The notes: a model not told the origin generated them from the sequence alone. Shown: positions 1 to 11,641, numbered from the stretch's first letter. The stretch: DNA of 64,000 bases from Sorghum bicolor (GCF_000003195.3 NC_012871.2:50305262-50369261); one strand, 5' to 3'. Numbers and translations are program-made.

Positions 1-973
1 GCGAGGAGGCACGCGCAGCGGCGGGGCTGGGCCGCGGCGGCACGCCATGGCCGCGGCCGGGGGCTCGACGGGACGTCGTTTTAAGGCGCGGGGAGGCACG
101 CGGAGAGCGCGGGTGAGCTGCGCGCGATGCAGCGGGGTCGGTGCGCGCGACGGCGGCGGCTGGGCGTGGCCGGAGTGTGCGGGCCACGCGGCGGCGGCTA
201 ACTCCGGCGAGCGTGGGTGCGTGCACGGGAGGGAGAGGGGACGCGCGGAGGGCGTCTTCGAGCTCGTCGTGACCGTGCGAACCCGTGGCGGTCCTCACCT
301 TGGCGAGAGAGGTGGCAGAGCGAGAAGTCGACGGCGGCGAGATCGCGGCGACTTCGGCGGCGGCGCTGCGAGCTTCGGAGGCGGCTCTGCGGCTCGGGGT
401 TGCGCTAGGGTTTTGGGGGGGCGTGCGGGCGGCTGAGAGACGCTATTTGTAGGCACGGGTGAACCTCGGGGTGCGCGTGCGGCTCGGAAGCCGGGGTGGC
501 GGCGCGACCGTTTCCGAAATGGCCGGAGCTCGGGGATGACAGGTGGGTCCCACCAGCGGGGCCCACCGGTCAGCGAGCGGTGGCGGCAAGGAGCTGGGGC
601 AGGGGGCGCTGCTGCTGTGCGGCTGGGCCGTGGGCCACTTGGGCGTGCAGGGGCGCGGGTGTGCACGGGGCGCAGCTGGGCCGCGCGCGGTTGCGGGCCG
701 GGGGGGAGGTGCTGCCCACTTTCTTTTCCCTTTTTTTAAAACAGATTTTCTCCTATTTCTTTCTTGCTCCAAAACTCAAACAAGGACAAGCAAATAAATA
801 TAAGTCAAACGAAAATTATGCAGCAGCATGAATGCACACAAACAAGTTTTCTACCTTATATTTCATTTTATTTAATTTTGTAAATTATTTAATAATTCTC
901 AAAAATTCAAACTAAGCCAAAAATTAAATCAAATTTAAACTAAATTTGAAATTCAAAGATTTGGAGTGTTATA
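1..973 (-). repeat. 3' LTR of the Tekay element (start-of-LTR portion only)
   Basis: It aligns almost base for base with about 9764-10734, apart from small indels such as an extra stretch near 25-42 and the lack of a short GC repeat near 9940. The outer boundary is set where the two copies stop matching, after GTGTTATA (973 and 10734). The first half is extremely GC-rich and the last 250 bases are AT-rich. Several long open frames in the GC-rich part exist on both strands and are composition artefacts. Confidence 0.9.
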
Positions 974-990
974 AACCTACCCCCCTTAAA
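974..990 (-). other. polypurine tract of the Tekay element
   Basis: On the minus strand the bases directly before the 3' LTR read AAGGGGGGTAGGTT, a purine run of the kind that primes plus-strand DNA synthesis. Its place next to the LTR edge supports the orientation. Confidence 0.85.
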
Positions 991-1008
991 AGAATCTCGT
1001 CCTCGAGA

Positions 1009-2110
1009 TTAGGATGAACCAGGGAATAACTGAGGGTATTTGGATTTCAGACCATCTTCTCTTTCCCAGGTTGCCTCCTCCTCAGAATGGTGTTTCCATT
1101 GTACTTTACACATCCTGATAGTTTTACTCCTGGTAATTCTCTCTCTGCTGTGTCCAGGACTTTGATAGGACTCTCTTCATAAGTTAGATCATCCTGTAAA
1201 TCCAGTTCCTCTAGTGGCAACTATTCCTCAGGCACCCTCAGGCATTTCTTGACCTGGGAGACATGGAAAACATTGTGCACATTGGATAAACTAGCAGGCA
1301 GCTCAAGCTCATAAGCCACCTCTCCTTTCCTTTCCAAAATCTTAAAAGGACCAACATATCTTGGAGCCAGCTTTCCCTTGACATCGAACCTCTTTAGGCC
1401 CCTCATCGGAGACACTTTCAGGTATACATAATCACCTGCCTGAAACACAAGTTCCCTTCGTCTCACATCAGCATAACTCTTCTGTCTAGACTGAGCTGCT
1501 TTCAGAGTCTGTCGGATGAACTGAACTCTTTCTTCGGCTATCCTCAATGAATCAGGGCCGAACACTTGCCTTTCACCAGTCTGGTTCCAGAACAATGGAG
1601 TCCTACACTTCCTTCCATACAAGGCTTTAAAAGGAGTCATCTTAAGACTAGTCTGATAGCTATTGTTATAGGAGAACTCGGCGTAGGGCAAACTAGTATC
1701 CCAACTATCCCCATACTGTAAAGCACAAGACCTGAGCATATCCTCCACTATTTGGTTGACCCTCTCTATCTGACCATCGGACTGAGGGTGATAAGCTGTA
1801 CTGAATCTGAGCTCGGTTCCCAAAGCATCATGTAACTTCTCCCAAAACTTTGATGTAAACTGTGTACCTCTATCAGACACAATCCTCTTAGGGACTCCAT
1901 ACAGACACACAATTCATTCCATATACTTTTCTGCTAACTGATCCCCACGGTAGGTAGTCTTGACCGGTATGAAATGAGCTACCTTGGTCAATCGATCTAC
2001 TACAACCCATATTGAGTCATAACCTCATTGAGACTTCGGCAATCCCACTATGAAGTCCATGCTGATCTCATCCCACTTCCACTCAACAACCCTGCTGGCC
2101 TCTGATGTTC
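1009..2110 (-). pseudogene. integrase and chromodomain of Tekay pol, broken
   Basis: Integrase inserts the element DNA; the C-terminal chromodomain is thought to guide it to marked chromatin. The core continues directly from the pol frame ending at 2048, but after the zinc-binding segment a deletion and frameshift remove the usual linker. An in-frame TGA follows LPKSQ (about 2030) and another precedes IVCLYGVPKRIVSDRG (about 1911). From 1910 to 1221 the frame is open, with the second catalytic Asp (SDRGTQF) and the Glu (QSDGQIERVNQ). A TAG then interrupts, and a one-base shift near 1115 is needed to read the chromodomain (VQWKHHSEEEATWERED). Both TGA codons could be CGA to TGA changes. Confidence 0.88.
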
Positions 2111-4354
2111 CGCTTTCACTCTCTGACAGGTGTCACACAATGCCACATATTCACCAATATCTTTCTTCATACCAGGCCACCAAAAGTTTTGTTTCAAGTC
2201 CTGGTACATCTTAGTACCTCCTGGATGAATAGAGTAAGTAGATTCATGGCACTCCTTCAGTATCACATCCTTGATTCTCTGAATATCAGGCACACACAAT
2301 CGGTCCTTGTGCCAAACAATCCCTTCTTGATCAACTTTGAATCCAGGTGCTCTACCTTCCTCTAGCAGCTTAAGTATCTTTTTGATCTCTTCATCCTCTT
2401 TCTGACCCTTTCTGATCTCTTTCTCAAGGGTTGGTTCTATGTCCATGGAAGTACCTTGGGTGTTGGCAACAAACCCCAGATTGAGATACTCAAATTCTGC
2501 CAGTAGTTCCATCGGTAGCTCCGTGGCTTCCAACATATTCACTTGACTCTTTCTACTCAGAGCATCAGCAACTACATTAGCCTTGCCAGGGTGGTAATGA
2601 ATCTCTAGTTCATAATCCTTGATCAACTCTAACCATCTTCTCTGTCTCAAGTTCATGTCATTCTGAGTGAAGATGTATTTCAGACTCTTGTGATCCGTGT
2701 AGATATCACACTTATGACCCAGAATATAGTGTCTCCAGATCTTCAGTGAATGGACCACAGCTGCTAACTCAAGATCATGTGTTGGATAATTCACCTCATG
2801 TTTCTTCAACTGTCTAGATGCATAGGCAATCACCTTTCCCTCTTGCATCAGCACACATCCCAGACCTTGCTTGGAAGCATCACAATAGATAGAAAAACTT
2901 TTAGTCACATCAGGCAAAGTCAGAATTGGTGCAGTAGTCAACCTCTTCTTCAACTCCTCAAAACTAGCCTGACACTGTTCATTCCACTTGAATGGCTTAC
3001 CCTTCTCTAACAAAGCAGTCATGGGCTTAGCAATACTGGAAAACCCTTCAATGAATCTCCGGTAGTAACCAGTCATTCCAAGAAAACTTCTGATTTCTCC
3101 AACAGTCTGGGGCGGACTCCACTTAAGAACATCTGCCACATTCTTCGGACTAACAGCAACTCCACCATTTGAAATGACATGACAAAGAAAAGACACTTCC
3201 TTCAACCAGAAGTCACACTTACTCAACTTGGCATAGAGCTGATGTTCCCTCAATTTCTGCAACACAAGCCTCAGGTGTTCCTCATGTTCTTCCTCAGTCT
3301 TGGAGTAGATCAAGATATCATCAATAAAGACTACCACAAACTTATCCAAATACTCCATAAAAACTTTATTCGTCAGATACATAAAGTAAGCTGGAGCATT
3401 AGTTAACCCAAAAGACATAACTGTATACTCATAAAGTCCATATCTGGTGGTGAAATCAGTCTTTGGAATATCACTAGGTTTAATCCTCAACTGGTGATAA
3501 CCTGATCTCAGATCTATCTTGGAGAACACACAAGCTCCTTTCAGCTGGTCAAACAAGTCCTCTATCCTAGGCAAAGGGTATTTATTCTTAATTGTGACCT
3601 CATTCAAAGATCTATAGTCTACACACATCCTCTGTGTCCCATCCTTCTTCTCTACAAAAATAACTGGAGCTCCCCAAGGTGAGGAACTAGGACGAATATA
3701 CCCCTTAGACTGTAACTCCCTTAGTTGTTTCTTAAGTTCTTCTAACTCATTAACAACCATTCTATAAGGTCTCTTAGATATGGGTGCAGTACCAGGTAAT
3801 AAATCAATAACAAATTCAATCTCACGTTCAGGCGGCATACCTGGCAAATCCTCTGGGAACACATCAGGGAATTCTTTCACAACTCGAGTATCCTCTACTA
3901 ACCCACTCCTCACATGGTAAACCGTTCCTTCACTGCTAGGTGACATAGAAACTCTGACCTCAATTCTGTTCCCACTAGGTGTTGTTAGAGCAACTGACTT
4001 CTCAGCACACTGAATAGTACCCTTAAACTTGGACAACCATCTCATTCCCAATATCATATCTAAACCTTCTGAACCCAACACAATAGGATTGACAGGAAAA
4101 TCTACCCCCCTTATTTTAGTGCTCATTTCCGGACACAAAGTACTAGTATGCATCTTTCCCCCAGGTGATTTAACTATCATGGTGTTTTGCATGGAACAGG
4201 TGGCTATACTATGTTTCTCAACAAACTGTGCACTTATAAAAGTATGTGATGCTCTAGTATCAAACAAAATAGTAGCTGGGCAAGAGTTGACAAGGAACGT
4301 ACCAACTACCACATCTGGAGCCTCCTCAGCAGTTTCCAGCTTCACATGATTCAC
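2048..4354 (-). pseudogene. protease, reverse transcriptase and RNase H of Tekay pol
   Basis: This is the longest open piece of the element, 768 codons. In order it has an aspartic protease region whose active site reads [12 protein letters not shown], so the usual Asp-Ser/Thr-Gly triad has Arg in place of Gly. Next comes a full reverse transcriptase with [22 protein letters not shown] and the catalytic [11 protein letters not shown], then RNase H ([19 protein letters not shown]). It ends with the His-His-Cys-Cys zinc finger of integrase ([12 protein letters not shown]). It then runs out of frame into integrase. The product would be a polyprotein working in the cytoplasmic virus-like particle. 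With Arg in the protease site and a lost integrase, the copy is dead even where open. Confidence 0.9.
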
Positions 4355-5431
4355 CCTTCAATTGTTGTTCTTCTGCCTCTAGGGGCAAGCATTCGCGTAG
4401 TGTCCAAGCTGACCACACTTGAAGCAGGTATTTCCAGTGGGGGTGGGGTTGGCATTGGGCTTTGCGGGGACAAGGCGAGAGCCTGATGGTGCTGGGGCAT
4501 TCTGACGAGGCGCCTGACTAGCGGGGCGCTGCACTTGGTTGTTGTTGTAGCGCTGGCTCGTCTGCTGACTCTGATTGTTGTACCTGACATTCTGCTGCTG
4601 TCTTGGTTGCCTGACTGATATGCAGGGCGAGACTGAGGGCCCTGCTGGTTGTTGTAGCGGGGACGGCTGGCACCAGCCTGCTGCTGAGAGGAATTATACT
4701 TCCTCTTCTTGTCTTCCATCTTGCGACGCTTGCTTTCAAGCACCAATGCCCTGTCCACCATCTCCTGGAAGCTGGCATACTTGACATTTGACATCATATA
4801 GGACCGACCATCATTCAAACCTTCCAGGAAGTGATCTTGCTTGTCTTCGTCGTTCTCCACCTCATTCGGGTAATACCGTGACAACTGAGTGAACTTGTCG
4901 CGGTACTCACAAACTGTCATGGAGCCCTGCTTTAGAGACAGAAACTCTTCTTCTTCAGCTTCACCAATCCAGCAGGCACATGATGAGTCTTGAAGGCGAC
5001 CTTGAACTCATCTCAAGTGATAGTATCTGGGTCCTGATGCGCAAAGCAGTACGAATCCCACTAGTCCTGTGCGGCTCCCTGAAGCTACCCAGAGCCATAC
5101 AGAACCTTTTCCCTGTCATTGCACTGAGCAATGACCAGCTGCTTCTCCACAGCTTTAAGCCAATCCTCAGCTTGCATAGGGTCAGCTGAGTGAGAGAAGA
5201 ACGGTGGACGTCCCTTCATGAACTCTCCACGCTTGTCCCTAGGTCGGGCAAACGCGTTGTTACCTCCTTGATGTTGGTTCTGATTCTGATGCTGATTCTG
5301 ATTTTGGTTCTGCTGCTTGTTGTTCATAATATGGGCCATCCCTTGCATCAGTTGAGTCTGCATAGTGATCAACTGCTCTATGGTCATGGGCTGATTCATA
5401 TGAGGAGGGTTGGCATTAGTCCCGCTGTGAT

Positions 5432-5470
<39 letters not shown>

Positions 5471-5522
5471 GGGACTGCCCATTGTTTCCTCCATTGGTGT
5501 TGCTCCTGGTGTTGACAGGCAT
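4351..5522 (-). pseudogene. gag of the Tekay element, broken
   Basis: gag makes the particle coat. The N-terminal part (5522-5085, MPVNTRSNTNGG...) has a run of about twelve Asn encoded by a TTG/CAA-type triplet repeat at about 5434-5470, then the start of the retrotransposon gag domain. Between 5085 and 4920 the homologous frame holds three stops (TAG, TAG, TGA, of which the last two sit where Trp is expected) and a frameshift after a lysine run. The C-terminal part (4920-4351) contains the rest of the gag domain. The CCHC zinc knuckle (CFKCGQLGHYANAC) lies at about 4430-4385 in another frame and is followed at once by TAG. Confidence 0.85.
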
Positions 5523-6024
5523 CTGATGTATAGAAATAATATAATAAAATCAGATGTAGTTCATATGTGTAAATCTGATCTGTAAGGTAAACTGCAAAGT
5601 AATAATCTTTCCTCAAAGTGTGAACCAGCTGATCATCACTTCCCTTTTTCAGTTGATAAACACAATACTCATAACAGATGTAATATATAGATACTGAACT
5701 GATCATGATAAAGTAAGACTGATAAGATAAAGCGATATGAAATATGATAAAGCACAAATAAAAGAGACCGATGATAACCCAAACTAACTATCTCATATAA
5801 ACTTAATACTTAATCTTGTTCTTGATGCGTTGTGGACATAACCCACAACTCATCGCACTCATTACAAAGAACCAAATCACACCATTAACACAATAATAAA
5901 TCAAGTTCTCACACAGACCAAGCAAAGCACACTAATCAAAACCACTAAACACTAGACTCGCATAACTAAGATCGTGCTAACGTTCCAAGCGTGGCACTAT
6001 TTATTACTAAGCTGGGAATAGCTC

Positions 6025-7008
6025 CTATTCTATAGTAGTACGAGCGCTGGCATCTCCATAGGCAGGATCTTCACGGGGCGGAGAGAAAGCAGGCCACTTA
6101 GGTGAAGGCGGTGGCACTCCAGTGATCTGAGCTTCCAGCTGCGCTATCCTCTTCCTGGCGTCATCCAGCTCCTTCCTCACTTGCTTCAGCTCCACTAGTG
6201 AACTGTTGAGCTCGGTGTTAGTGACCGCCACCAGCTTGACAGTCCTAGGCATGCGGGGGTCCTGCTCATCAGTGGTGGAAGCAATAGTCATCGCCAACTC
6301 TCCACGGCGACGGCGAGGGTAGTAGCGACGTTCGTCCTGGCTGATCTCCTCGAAGAAGTGATCACGGTATGCGTAGAAAGCCTGACGAGCAGCATCATTA
6401 ATGCCCGCCATCTGGGTAGACCTCTCTGCCATAGCTTCATGTATGGACATGATCCTCAGTGCTCTCAGCGTCAGGTTAGGCCTGCCGACGTGTGCCCAGA
6501 CCTTCCAGTACGCCGGGTAGTCTGGGTGACTCCAGTGCTCACTGTGGTACTCCACTGAGAACATGCCATGTCCTAGTTGTTGGTCAAGGAGACGCTTCAG
6601 CTCGCTGTGGAAGAAACACTCTCCACCATCCCTTGTGCAGACTGTCACAATCCACCCATCATCAGCAGCGAAAAGTCCATCTTGACCTCCAGGTCCTCCA
6701 GGTCCACCGGGTCCTCCGGGTCCTCCAGGTCCTCCAGGTGCATCCTCATCATCATCATCCATGTCATCGTCATCACCGAAGGGATCATCTCCTCCAGCCG
6801 CCCAGCAAGGCGCCCTTCCATGCACCACCAGAGCTTGAGGTGGTTGTTGTCCTTCATAGGGTTCTGTGTCTTGGAGGTTAGCACCGTCATCAAGATGCTG
6901 GTTAGGCTGGAACACGATGTTATCCATGCGACCAGTAAACGAGAACTCCACAGCTTGAACGGGACGGAAACGAATGACGCTCTTGCGGCAGGTCAAATGG
7001 CGAGTCAT
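6025..7008 (-). CDS. additional sense-strand ORF upstream of gag, 327 aa, unknown function
   Basis: This open frame lies between the primer-binding site and gag on the same strand as gag-pol, and is uninterrupted although gag-pol is ruined. Residues about 1-70 are unremarkable. About 75-90 form an acidic run (DPFGDDDDMDDDDED), followed by six Gly-Gly-Pro repeats. A middle part (about 110-240) is rich in aromatic and basic residues (AYWKVWAHVGRPN, RRYYPRRRRGE). The C-terminus (about 275-300) looks like a coiled coil (LKQVRKELDDARKRIAQLEA). There is no signal peptide, membrane segment or zinc finger. I do not recognise the family. A later start at residue 28 (MDNIVFQPN) is possible. It may be an accessory protein of this lineage or a captured host fragment; calling it coding rests on its length and composition. 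Confidence 0.55.
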   Translation of the reverse strand: MTRHLTCRKSVIRFRPVQAVEFSFTGRMDNIVFQPNQHLDDGANLQDTEPYEGQQPPQALVVHGRAPCWAAGGDDPFGDDDDMDDDDEDAPGGPGGPGGPGGPGGPGGQDGLFAADDGWIVTVCTRDGGECFFHSELKRLLDQQLGHGMFSVEYHSEHWSHPDYPAYWKVWAHVGRPNLTLRALRIMSIHEAMAERSTQMAGINDAARQAFYAYRDHFFEEISQDERRYYPRRRRGELAMTIASTTDEQDPRMPRTVKLVAVTNTELNSSLVELKQVRKELDDARKRIAQLEAQITGVPPPSPKWPAFSPPREDPAYGDASARTTIE

Positions 7009-7594
7009 CTACTTATGCATAAATCATAGACATGCAGGAAACGGTTAATAGATCATGACAATGATAGATAAATGAATAACATAAATGAAGGTAAAAGTGT
7101 ATGTGTATGGAAGATGAACCAAGATTATACAATGGATGGACAATATGAACTTTGGTAGTATTTATGGTAAGATATAAAAGCAAGCAATGTAGGTATAAAG
7201 TAAAAACAAGGTAATGAAATTTATTGTCAAGGCAGAAATAAAACATAACTCAAGTAATCAATGAAAAACAAGGAGCAAGAAGGTAATATGAGTAGAATGA
7301 TAAACAAAAGACAAGGTATAAAAGAGAAGTTTAAATAATAAGCAATAAAAGTTGAAACAAGAATATAGATGCAATATGAGAAGCAGGAAGTAATAAATGA
7401 TAACAAGGTAATAAATGCAGGAAGTAAGTGAATAAACTGAACTGTTAGTGAAAAATAAGTAGATAAAGCTAATAGGTAAAGTCTAATGAGACAGGTTAGT
7501 AAGGTAGTTAGTAGATCCAATGGTGTATTCCACCCAAAAAGGACAATCTAAATGGCTGTTTCTAACTAGGCTGCGTGATCCTACGGTCAACACG
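7009..7594. other. untranslated leader of the Tekay element
   Basis: About 590 bases between the primer-binding site and the extra ORF. The plus strand is purine- and A-rich, so the RNA strand is pyrimidine-rich. Short ORFs here are low-complexity and I see no gene. Confidence 0.7.
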
Positions 7595-7606
7595 GCTTTG
7601 ATACCA
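7595..7606 (-). other. primer-binding site, initiator-Met tRNA type
   Basis: On the minus strand, four bases after the LTR end (TGTGACA), the sequence reads TGGTATCAAAGC. This differs by one base from the standard plant initiator-methionine tRNA complement TGGTATCAGAGC. Confidence 0.88.
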
Positions 7607-7610
7607 CTTC

Positions 7611-10600
7611 TGTCACACTTGGATGTAAAAGAGCATTCGGGTGCCAAATCACATGTGCGCCAGGATCTCAAATTCACACACATGGACCGACATCATCAAT
7701 GGTACAAAACACAGTGTTCAAATAAATTACATAAATGAGAGTAAATGTACCATTATTACAAGCCAAAAGTTTATCAAAGTGTGAAAGGGAAATATAAGCT
7801 AAACTGTCCCATAAAAAAAGGGAAACTAGACGCCGACGCAGCAGGTCCACCTTGCCACAGGAAGGTTGACGGCAGAACCACACGAGCCTAACAACCAGGA
7901 GACTCAGGGTAGTCCTCAGGGAAATCGCAATTGTACTCCTGATCGTCCGAGCAACCTTTAATGATTATAGCAAGGGTGAGCTCATGTCGAACTCAGCAAG
8001 CACAGACGGAAAGTAATGACATGCAAGGCTTAAAACAAGGTAAAGCTGACTTGGTTTGACTGCGGTAGCATTTTAGTTGATCACTTTTAATCATGACTAT
8101 TATAAGAACAACCTATTACTAATTATGAGTAGCATAAACCCAACCCTTAATTAGTGTAAGTAGTAATTAGCATCTTTTAAAGTACTATCCTAATTATTAT
8201 AGTAATCCAGGGATTAACCCCAAATATTAACACAGGATAGCAATCCTGCCAACACGGAATAGCCATTCCGCCAAAACACGAGGTAGCAACCTCGCCAAGG
8301 TCCATCTCCAAGTATCCAGTGAATCCAATTTGCTCATCAAGTGAGGGTCTGGGCCGCTCGTGACCGTGAGCATGGCTGATATATCAGTTTTACACTCTGC
8401 AGAGGTGTGCACGTTCACTCCAAGTCGTGATTCCCATTTGCCCGGGGGTCGCGACTCCCCAAAACACTTCCAAGGTGAGCAGACAGGGTCTCACTACGAG
8501 ACCTTTCACAGGGTCCAACTAATAGGATGCCACTCGCAAGTTTTCGCCGGGGCGCTTGACAGTCGATACCCATAGCCATGGCGTACCGATCAACCGAAAA
8601 CTTAATATTCATTACCCAAGTTACTTCCTCACGCCTACCCGGAAAGTAACACCCTACTAGTGGAGGTCCTGTTAATTAGTCAAGCCAGAGCCATATAGCT
8701 TGGAGCTGCACTGTAAGTCCCAGGGGGCCGCTCCCTGACTAAGTCCTTACGGAGAGCAGAGATGTGTACGCCCGGCAAACCGGACCACCAACGGTACCCG
8801 CTCCCCCTGTCACCACCATCATCACGATGCTCGTAAGCATCCATCATCGCCATCACCGCAGTGACCAAAGGTTCAGCACAGTTTAAGCATCAAGTTGAGT
8901 AGAGATTATTACTTGTTTAGGCATGTGTTTAAGATGAGTAGAGCAGCTAAGCAAACCTAGTATAGCCTAGACTACCCATATACATAACCCTAGGTGAACA
9001 AGGAATAGTAAGCAAAGCTAGTCATGTCCTTAGGGTTTGCATTCATTGAACACATGCATATAAAGTAAATGACATTAGTGAATAGGTTCCAAATGATCAA
9101 ACGGTGTCTGCACTTGCCTTGATCGATGTCGGGTTGCTCGAACTCAGCGGGATCATGAACCTCTTCCTTCACGAACGTCTCGTTGGCTATACGCGACAAT
9201 CATCAATCATAGGAACAATACATGCAAGCAAACAAGCTTAATCAGAAACAGTACACCAAAGCATGCGAAAATAGAAAGCAACTGTACTACTGTATTCTAC
9301 TCGACGAAACGAAACTATAGCGACCAGAATCACCTAAATCGGAGTTACGATGCAAAAGTTATGGCTAAAACAAGTTGGATGGCAAATCTATAGATAAACT
9401 GAACTATTTTTCGTGATTAAAACTAATTAAAACTGAATTAAAAAGAGATTTGGATTAAATATATAAAAACCAACGGATGCAGGGGCTAAACTGTAAAAGC
9501 AGGGGCATATTTTAAATAAAACTATAACTGCGCTGGATCGCGGGTTAATTTTGAAGAAATGCGAGGGCTTTTTCGCAAAAGCAGCAGAGGCGGCGCGGGT
9601 TGGCCGGTCTGGCCGGCCACGTGGCGGCGCGGGATTGGCGGGCCCACGGGTGCGCGGTGGACCGCGCGCGCGGGGCAGTGCTGGCGGCGGCATGAGCCGG
9701 GTCCATGTGGACCGGCCGTGCGGGGGCGCTGGGGTCGCGATCCACGGTGGACCGCGCCCTTGGCGAGGAGGCACGTGCAGCGGCGCGCCATGGCCGCGGC
9801 CGGGGGCTCGACGGGGCGCCGTTTTAAGGCGCGGGGAGGCACGCGGAGAGCGCGGGTGAGCTGCGCGCGATGCAGCGGGGCCGGTGCGCGCGACGGCGGC
9901 GGCTGGGCGTGGCCGAAGTGCGCGGGCCACGCGGCGGCGCTATGCGGCGGCGGCGGCTAACTCCGGCGAGCGCGGGTGCGTGCACGGGAGGGAGAGGGGA
10001 CGCGCCGAGGGCGTCTTCGAGCTCGTCGCGACCGTGCGAACCCGTGGCGGTCCTCACCTTGGCGAGAGAGGTGGCGGAGCGAGAAGTCGACAGCGGCGAG
10101 ATCGCGGCGACTTCGGCGGCGGCGCTGCGAGCTTCGGAGGCGGCTCTGCGGCTCGGGGTTGCGCTAGGGTTTTGAGGGGGCGTGCGGGCGGCTGAGAGAC
10201 GCTATTTGTAGGCGCGGGTGAACCTCGGGGTGCGCGTGTGGCTCGGAAGCCGGGGTGGCGGCGCGGCCGTTTCCGAAACGGCCAGAGCTCGGGGATGACA
10301 GGTGGGTCCCACCAGCGGGGCCCACCGGTCAGCGAGCGGTGGCGGCAAGGAGCTGGGGCAGGGGGCGCTGCTGCTGTGCGGCTGGGCCGCGGCCCACTTG
10401 GGCGTGCAGGGGCGCGGGTGTGCGCGGGGCGCAGCTGGGCCGCGCGCGGTTGCGGGCCGAGGGGGGAGGTGCTGCCCACTTTCTTTTCCTTTTTTTTAAA
10501 ACAGATTTTCTCCTATTTCTTTCTTGCTCCAAAACTCAAACAAGGACAAGCAAATAAATATAAGTCAAACGAAAATTATGCAGCAGCATGAATGCACACA

Positions 10601-10734
10601 AACAAGTTTTCTACCTTATATTTTATTTTATTTAATTTTGTAAATTATTTAATAATTCTCAAAAATTCAAACTAAGCCAAAAAATAAAATCAAATTTAAA
10701 CTAAATTTGAAATTCAAAAATTTGGAGTGTTATA
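7611..10734 (-). repeat. complete 5' LTR of the Tekay element (3124 bp)
   Basis: The inner edge is TGTCACACTTGG on the plus strand (LTR ends ...TGTGACA on the minus strand) and the outer edge is GGAGTGTTATA at 10734. The LTR therefore begins TATAACACTCC, with TA instead of the canonical TG; the other LTR has the same base. It is AT-rich in 7611-9540 and very GC-rich in 9580-10480. No protein-coding potential is supported. Confidence 0.88.
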
Positions 10735-11096
10735 CTAGGCCGCGGCCCAGGAAGAGGGGAAGAAGGCGCGCGGGGGGGGGGGAAGGATGGGCCGGAGGAG
10801 GCCAGAAAGAGAGAAGGGGGAAGAAAAAATGAATTTTCCATTTTATTTTTCAAACACATTTTCCAAAAGCATTTCTTTTTCTTCAAATAAATTCTTGAGC
10901 AAAAGATATTTTGTTTTCTTAACAATCATCACAATAAAATGCATCAGCATGTATGCAACAGAAATAATATTCTAAACTTATATTTAATTTTAATTTCCCA
11001 AAATTTATTATTTTCCTATATTAAAAATGCTCACAAAATAATTAATTAAACTCAATTCAACTATTTTCAAAGAAATAAAAATTTTTGGGTGTTACA
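10735..11096 (-). repeat. LTR fragment of a second, related gypsy family
   Basis: The plus-strand end TTTTTGGGTGTTACA is, on the minus strand, TGTAACACCCAAAAA, a typical LTR start of grass gypsy elements. A GC-rich to AT-rich gradient like that of the neighbouring Tekay LTR runs through it. Only the first 360 bases of the LTR remain before the Tekay LTR, so the Tekay element most simply inserted into this older LTR. Confidence 0.6.
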
Positions 11097-11641
11097 GTAC
11101 CCAAACTACGAAATCGCACGTCTGACTCCCTAATGTATTAAGTAATCTCATATAGGTCCAAAATATACATAAGGAGGGTTAGAAACTGACATGGTCATCC
11201 ACATAGATATGATTTAAGCACATGACCCCTGATTTAAGCCCACGTGTGCGGCCGCTGGCTCGTCCCTGCTCACCATCACAGCGCCCGCAGCATACGACCT
11301 GGTCATATAGGTAGCAATGGCGGCCGGTTACACTACCGAGCGGGGTAAGGTAGATATGGGAGAAGAGGGGCTTGGTTTGCGGTTATCCGGTGTTACACTC
11401 ACTCGTGTGACCAGTCGCCATTGCCGTCTACGTGACCAGATCGTATGCCGTGGGCGCTGTGATGGTGAGCAGGGACGAGCCAGCGGCTGCACCCGTGGAC
11501 TTAAATCAGGGATCATGTGCTTAAATCATATCCATGTGGATGATCATGTTGGCTTTCTAACCCTCCTTGTGTGTATTTTGGACCTATATGAGATCATTTA
11601 AATACATTAGGGAGTCAGACGTACGATTTCGTAGTTTGGGG
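11097..11641. mobile_element. foldback (long inverted repeat) element
   Basis: The left arm (about 11099-11321) and right arm (about 11417-11641) are inverted copies of each other over roughly 220 bases. Examples are CCAAACTACGAAATCG against CGATTTCGTAGTTTGG and CTGCTCACCATCACAGCGCC against GGCGCTGTGATGGTGAGCAG. A 95-base spacer separates them. There is no ORF of note. It resembles a foldback or long-TIR MITE; I cannot assign the superfamily. Confidence 0.7.

Larger units (their letters stand above)
1..10734 (-). mobile_element. Tekay/Del-type Ty3-gypsy chromovirus, dead, cut by window start
   Basis: Reading on the minus strand the order is 5' LTR (7611-10734), primer-binding site, extra ORF, gag, protease, reverse transcriptase, RNase H, integrase, chromodomain, polypurine tract and 3' LTR (1-973, incomplete). 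This domain order and the integrase-linked chromodomain are those of chromoviruses, and the long (3.1 kb) LTR and protein sequence fit the Tekay/Del clade. gag and pol carry many stops and frameshifts, so the copy cannot move by itself. The target duplication cannot be checked because the left flank is outside the window; the right flank begins CTAGG at 10735. Confidence 0.9.

Noticed and set aside
47..831. Long overlapping ORFs on both strands in the GC-rich LTR parts (also 9427-10591)
   Set aside because: Same sequence occurs in both LTRs, composition is extremely GC-rich, and frames overlap on both strands with Arg/Ala/Gly/Pro-rich products. No domain seen.
5190..5585. Plus-strand ORF with a Val run opposite gag
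   Set aside because: Shadow of the Asn-encoding triplet repeat in gag.
6492..7029. Plus-strand ORFs opposite the extra Tekay ORF
   Set aside because: Repetitive His/Ser/Arg products caused by the Gly-Gly-Pro repeat on the other strand.
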